Part shown: piece after piece, positions 1 to 64,000 of the stretch
How the letters are laid out: every line of letters starts with the position of its first letter
How positions within the stretch are numbered: the stretch's first letter is position 1
Assembly: GCA_054601695.1 (NCBI GenBank)
Contig: BAAHQB010000118.1
Span: forward strand, 248,001 to 312,000
Direction: 5' to 3'
Origin: Amorphochlora amoebiformis
Lineage: Eukaryota > Cercozoa > Chlorarachniophyceae
Length of the DNA: 64,000 bases
Position numbers and translations under genes: made by a program
The notes under the pieces: model-generated
Told to the model about the DNA's origin: nothing
The model's database searches: none
What the model saw: only the letters and a program-made list of their open reading frames with translations

Positions 1-35
1 ATATATAGATATATATAAATAAGTTATATATATAT

Positions 36-102
<67 letters not shown>

Positions 103-145
103 GTGCAAGTATAATGGTTCGAGATTTCGAAATGGGTTTCAGGTT

Positions 146-198
<53 letters not shown>

Positions 199-204
199 GT
201 TTAC

Positions 205-263
205 TTTGGCAGCTTCTTTAGCATCGCAATTGTAAGCCTTCGCAATCAGATTCTTGAGTTGTT
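205..263 (-). CDS. Gene A exon 6
   Basis: Acceptor ctctcag with one carried base gives (E)[19 protein letters not shown], ending in phase 0 at donor gtaaac. The phase matches exon 5. The gene presumably continues off the left edge. Confidence 0.55.
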
Positions 264-414
264 CTGAGAGTGTTTGGATATGTACACGTACAGAACGTAA
301 AAGTGTTATGTACACATACACACATATACCGCCGGTCAGGTTTAGGGCAATGGGTTAGGGTGAGGGTTAGGATTAGGGGGACGGGTTAGGGTAACACACA
401 CACACACACACAAA

Positions 415-458
<44 letters not shown>

Positions 459-556
459 CTCGTAGAATTTCCGCTGTTGGTATTTGTCCTTAGACTCCTT
501 CGATCCTTGAAAGTACTGATTTTGGATATATATATATATATATATATATATGTAAT

Positions 557-606
<50 letters not shown>

Positions 607-743
607 CAACATGATATAATTACACATTGTGTGATCACTCATTCATCAATACACCTTCACGATATATACATATACATATATACATATATATTTATATATA
701 TATATATATATATATAATATATTATATATATACATATACATAC

Positions 744-792
<49 letters not shown>

Positions 793-830
793 ATTACATA
801 CATACAATTTATACACATAAATTATACGTA

Positions 831-868
<38 letters not shown>

Positions 869-952
869 TATGTACATATATACATTACACGTGCACACCA
901 ATGACGCAACACGCACACACACGCACACAAAAACACACACCCACCCACGCAG

Positions 953-988
<36 letters not shown>

Positions 989-989
989 G

Positions 990-1020
<31 letters not shown>

Positions 1021-1306
1021 GGAAGAGAGAGGTAGAGAGGTAGAGAGGGGAAGGAGATACAGGGACCTCCCCGAATGTGAAATAATATGTACCTTATCAA
1101 GGTCCGTCATCAGGCGGCGGAGACGCGTGTGGATCATCCACTCGTCGGCCACAACGATTTGGTTGTGATATTTCTAGTTTTTGGTATTTATTCGTTGAGA
1201 TTTAGATGTTATATTAATATATATTTTACATATATATATATATATATATATTTATAGGTGTGTGTATATATTTGTATGTGTATGTGTGTATATGTGTGTG
1301 TGTGTG

Positions 1307-1349
<43 letters not shown>

Positions 1350-1440
1350 TACATATGCATGCGCAATATATACATATATTGCATATAATAGAATATTTAC
1401 AAATATTTAATGCATGTAATATATACACACACACACACAT

Positions 1441-1471
<31 letters not shown>

Positions 1472-1520
1472 CATTCATAGATTATAAATTACATATCATT
1501 TATATATATATATATATATT

Positions 1521-1560
<40 letters not shown>

Positions 1561-1979
1561 TCATATATTATAAATTACATATCATTTATATATATATATA
1601 TATATTATACATATATATATATATATATTATATAGGTTATAATTTTTACGTATTTATAAATATACACACCTTGTATTCAGGCATAATCTTCGTCGCACTG
1701 GCCCACTTGGCTACAATCTTTACTCCCATCCACCCAACACCAGATACAACCCCGACAAAATAACAATCCCCGGAAATATAAAAAACGGAACATCAGCAAA
1801 CCGAATGAACGCTTTCTCAATCGCGAACTTAGCCATCCAGATGCTAGCGTACTACAGAGTCTCGAAGGATGGAATACCTGCTCGGAGGTCTGACGGGTGA
1901 GGTCCGGCAAAAACGCTGGAGCGCCTTTCTCTTTCTTTGCAACGTTGTCTATGTGCGCGGATATCGAAGAAACTTCCAT
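205..1979 (-). CDS. Gene A: multi-exon gene, 3' part off the left edge, unrecognised helical protein with one likely membrane segment
   Basis: Six minus-strand exons join in phase with GT...AG introns: 1979-1878, 1851-1734, 1710-1670, 1173-1093, 515-458 and 263-205. The ATG at 1979-1977 begins [16 protein letters not shown]. Exon 2 holds an amphipathic stretch followed by a hydrophobic run ([17 protein letters not shown]) long enough for one membrane span. Later exons are charged and helix-prone. Introns 1 and 2 are only 26 and 23 nt, while the others are hundreds of bases of TA, CA and telomere-like repeat. The gene faces gene B head to head across about 500 bp. No stop is reached before the left edge on this model. 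If intron 2 is not spliced, the frame stops at 1720-1722 and gives a complete 77-residue one-span membrane protein instead. I do not recognise the family. Phase consistency over six exons is the main support. Confidence 0.5.
330..395 (+). repeat. Short degenerate TTAGGG patch in a gene A intron
   Basis: Several GGTTAGGG-like units with variants, followed by (CA)n and (TA)n. It lies between exons 5 and 6 of gene A. Confidence 0.8.
458..515 (-). CDS. Gene A exon 5
   Basis: Acceptor aaaatcag, donor gtatat. It encodes [19 protein letters not shown] plus one base (phase 0 to 1). Highly charged. The flanking introns are TA repeat and a short TTAGGG-like patch. Confidence 0.55.
1093..1173 (-). CDS. 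Gene A exon 4
   Basis: 27 codons in phase 0 on both sides, between acceptor actag and donor gtacat. It starts [15 protein letters not shown] and ends RLMTDLDK, a helix-like stretch of non-repeat sequence. Confidence 0.6.
1670..1710 (-). CDS. Gene A exon 3
   Basis: Acceptor gattgtag, carrying one base from exon 2 across a 23-nt intron. It encodes (A)[13 protein letters not shown] and ends in phase 0 at a gtgtgt donor. Confidence 0.4.
1734..1851 (-). CDS. Gene A exon 2, likely membrane segment
   Basis: It follows a ctgtag acceptor in phase 0 and begins [21 protein letters not shown] 17-19 residue hydrophobic run, [17 protein letters not shown], comes next. Donor gtggat, phase 1. Without splicing here the frame reads on to GGWE and a TAA at 1720-1722. 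The plus-strand open frame over the same bases (1681-1896) is read as its antisense shadow. Confidence 0.45.
1878..1979 (-). CDS. Gene A exon 1 (start)
   Basis: The ATG on the minus strand at 1979-1977 opens 34 codons, from [10 protein letters not shown] to LTRQTSEQ. The exon ends CAG before a gtattc donor, in phase 0. The next exon follows after a 26-nt intron (1852-1877). Confidence 0.5.
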
Positions 1980-2483
1980 CTTTTTCTCTCTTCCTCTTTG
2001 TTTACTTCGCTCCTGGACATTCCAATGGACAGTTTAGTTAAAATTTCGGCGGATCCACACTCACGGGGCAGGGTAGGGATGTGAAAGGTAGTGGGAGGGG
2101 TGTTATTAAGATGATCAAATTATCGTAGAAATGCTCCTATTTCGGGATGAATCGCAGGAATTTTTTCTTAAATTTTCGTCAGATATATTGGATATATCCA
2201 CATAGGAGAAATTTTTAGACTAATGAGATTGTGACAAAAGGGGGGGGGGACAGAATGAGGAAGGGTACCAAAGAAATCTTTGATTTCCTGTCGCCCTCCG
2301 AGTCTCCGACCGAATTTATAATTCGTTTATGGATTCCGAAGGGGTCCCACGTGTAACATTTAGGTTCCGGAAATGTATGTCAGGTCACCAACGTGACAGG
2401 AATCATTTTACAAATAAATACGGCTGCGCAATCCACCCCCAGAACTCAAATGTAACGCGGGACATCACAGTCACTCTTGCGTC
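1980..2483. promoter_or_regulatory. Head-to-head intergenic gap between genes A and B
   Basis: Of mixed composition, unlike the repeat introns, with pyrimidine-rich and G-rich patches (a run of nine G at about 2241-2250). It separates the minus-strand start of gene A from the proposed plus-strand start of gene B, so a shared promoter is likely by position. I see no convincing TATA box. Confidence 0.35.
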
Positions 2484-25317
<22,834 letters not shown>

Positions 25318-25475
25318 TTCTGAAAATACCTTAATCAGACCGTGTAGGCAAATTGGGAAGGTGCTCCTGACATGAATGAAGTACGCTGCCTGGCTGCCAG
25401 GGGCTGCCCAGTGCCTACTTCATCCATGTCACCTTCCCAACCTGCCTGCAGGGTCTGATTAAGGTATTTTCAGAA
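25318..25475. other. 158-bp imperfect inverted repeat (fold-back)
   Basis: The outer arms begin TTCTGAAAATACCTTAATCA and pair for about 25 bp exactly. Further in, TTGGGAAGGTG and ATGAAGTA pair with the other arm with small bulges. The core GGCTGCCAGGGGCTGCC is also self-complementary. It is either a MITE-like element or a hairpin RNA precursor; no target-site duplication is visible. Confidence 0.85.
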
Positions 25476-25899
25476 CTGTCAATACCGGTGGTGGCCGTCG
25501 CTACCCGGTTGAAGGGACACGGTTGGTGGTGGAAGTGTGGAACCCCACCTTCCGTAATCTAGGCCTTGACCCTTGAAGTTTACACCGTAAGCTCCATTGA
25601 AACCCGTAATATTATTAATATATTTTCGAAATACCAACATATATTAAAAATAATGTTACGTTCAGATGCGGTTAAGAGCTAATACCAAGCCCATAATAAT
25701 GCGTTAAATGGACAACCTCTAATAAAAAGCAGATAATGAACGTTTAAACGGTTTAATCCCTTCCTTAATTAACTTCTAGCGCTTCTTTCGACGCGTTTAG
25801 CATTTCTTTTTTTTCGACCCAGTTGTGATCGAGTCGGAAAATCGTTGGGTTTAAGCGGTTCCCCTCCCCTCCCTTCCCACTATTTAACTATTTCTTTCG
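25476..25899. promoter_or_regulatory. Unique-sequence flank upstream of gene C
   Basis: About 420 bp without microsatellite, including a CTCCCCTCCC-type pyrimidine stretch and TATTTAACTA shortly before the proposed ATG. A promoter role is inferred from position only. Confidence 0.3.

Positions 25900-64000
<38,101 letters not shown>

Noticed and set aside
1681-1896. Plus-strand exon [18 protein letters not shown]..
   Set aside because: Open with good edges, and the phase would even fit 3012. But the minus strand over the same bases gives an ATG, a membrane segment and six phase-linked exons. I kept the minus-strand reading; RNA strand data would settle it.

Overview
Eukaryotic nuclear DNA. 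The clues are canonical GT...AG introns (a few GC-AG), split reading frames that join in phase, degenerate TTAGGG/CCCTAA arrays and very heavy simple-sequence repeats, mostly (TA)n. I see no bacterial genes, operons, rRNA or tRNA. TTAGGG-type motifs and microsatellite-filled introns do not fix the lineage; a repeat-rich protist (Rhizaria such as foraminifera, for example) or an animal are both possible. Almost every long uninterrupted reading frame here is a translated TA, CT or telomere-motif repeat. The real coding sequence is short exons (about 30-200 nt) standing between repeat-filled introns.

Layout. (1) About 205-1979, minus strand: gene A, six phase-consistent exons running off the left edge. 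It has two tiny introns (26 and 23 nt) and one likely membrane segment. (2) 1980-2483: a head-to-head intergenic gap. (3) 2484-24036, plus strand: gene B, about 28 candidate exons ending in an in-frame stop at 24034-24036. Its N-terminal part is very basic (a GRP AT-hook-like motif, a KKRRK cluster, a duplicated HPGWCK exon); the rest is helical-looking and unrecognised. (4) 24037-25899: intergenic, with a 158-bp fold-back. (5) 25900 to beyond 64000, plus strand: gene C, about 60 exons.

Gene C is the most interesting part. Nearly all its exons are multiples of three, start and end in phase 0, and recur in a fixed order of seven types, called A to G here. A is 22-26 codons and ends like AKRFGL. 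B is about 19 codons. C is 9-17. D is 28-37. E is 13-17, with a tryptophan normally exactly four residues from its end. F is 18-27. G is 15-21 and usually exactly 18. One A-to-G turn gives about 120-150 residues and spans 3.5-5.1 kb of DNA. About eight turns are visible. The product would be a giant alpha-helical repeat protein, with roughly one helix per exon. I do not recognise the family.

The introns carry (TA)n, (CT)n/(GA)n and (TAA)n tracts and telomere-like arrays in both orientations. They also carry many tandem, decayed copies of the edge of the neighbouring exon, including a 54-bp minisatellite at 13.0-14.5 kb, which suggests that exon edges are repeatedly copied within these introns. 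All gene models are hand-made from splice signals and phase; RNA evidence is needed to fix the boundaries.
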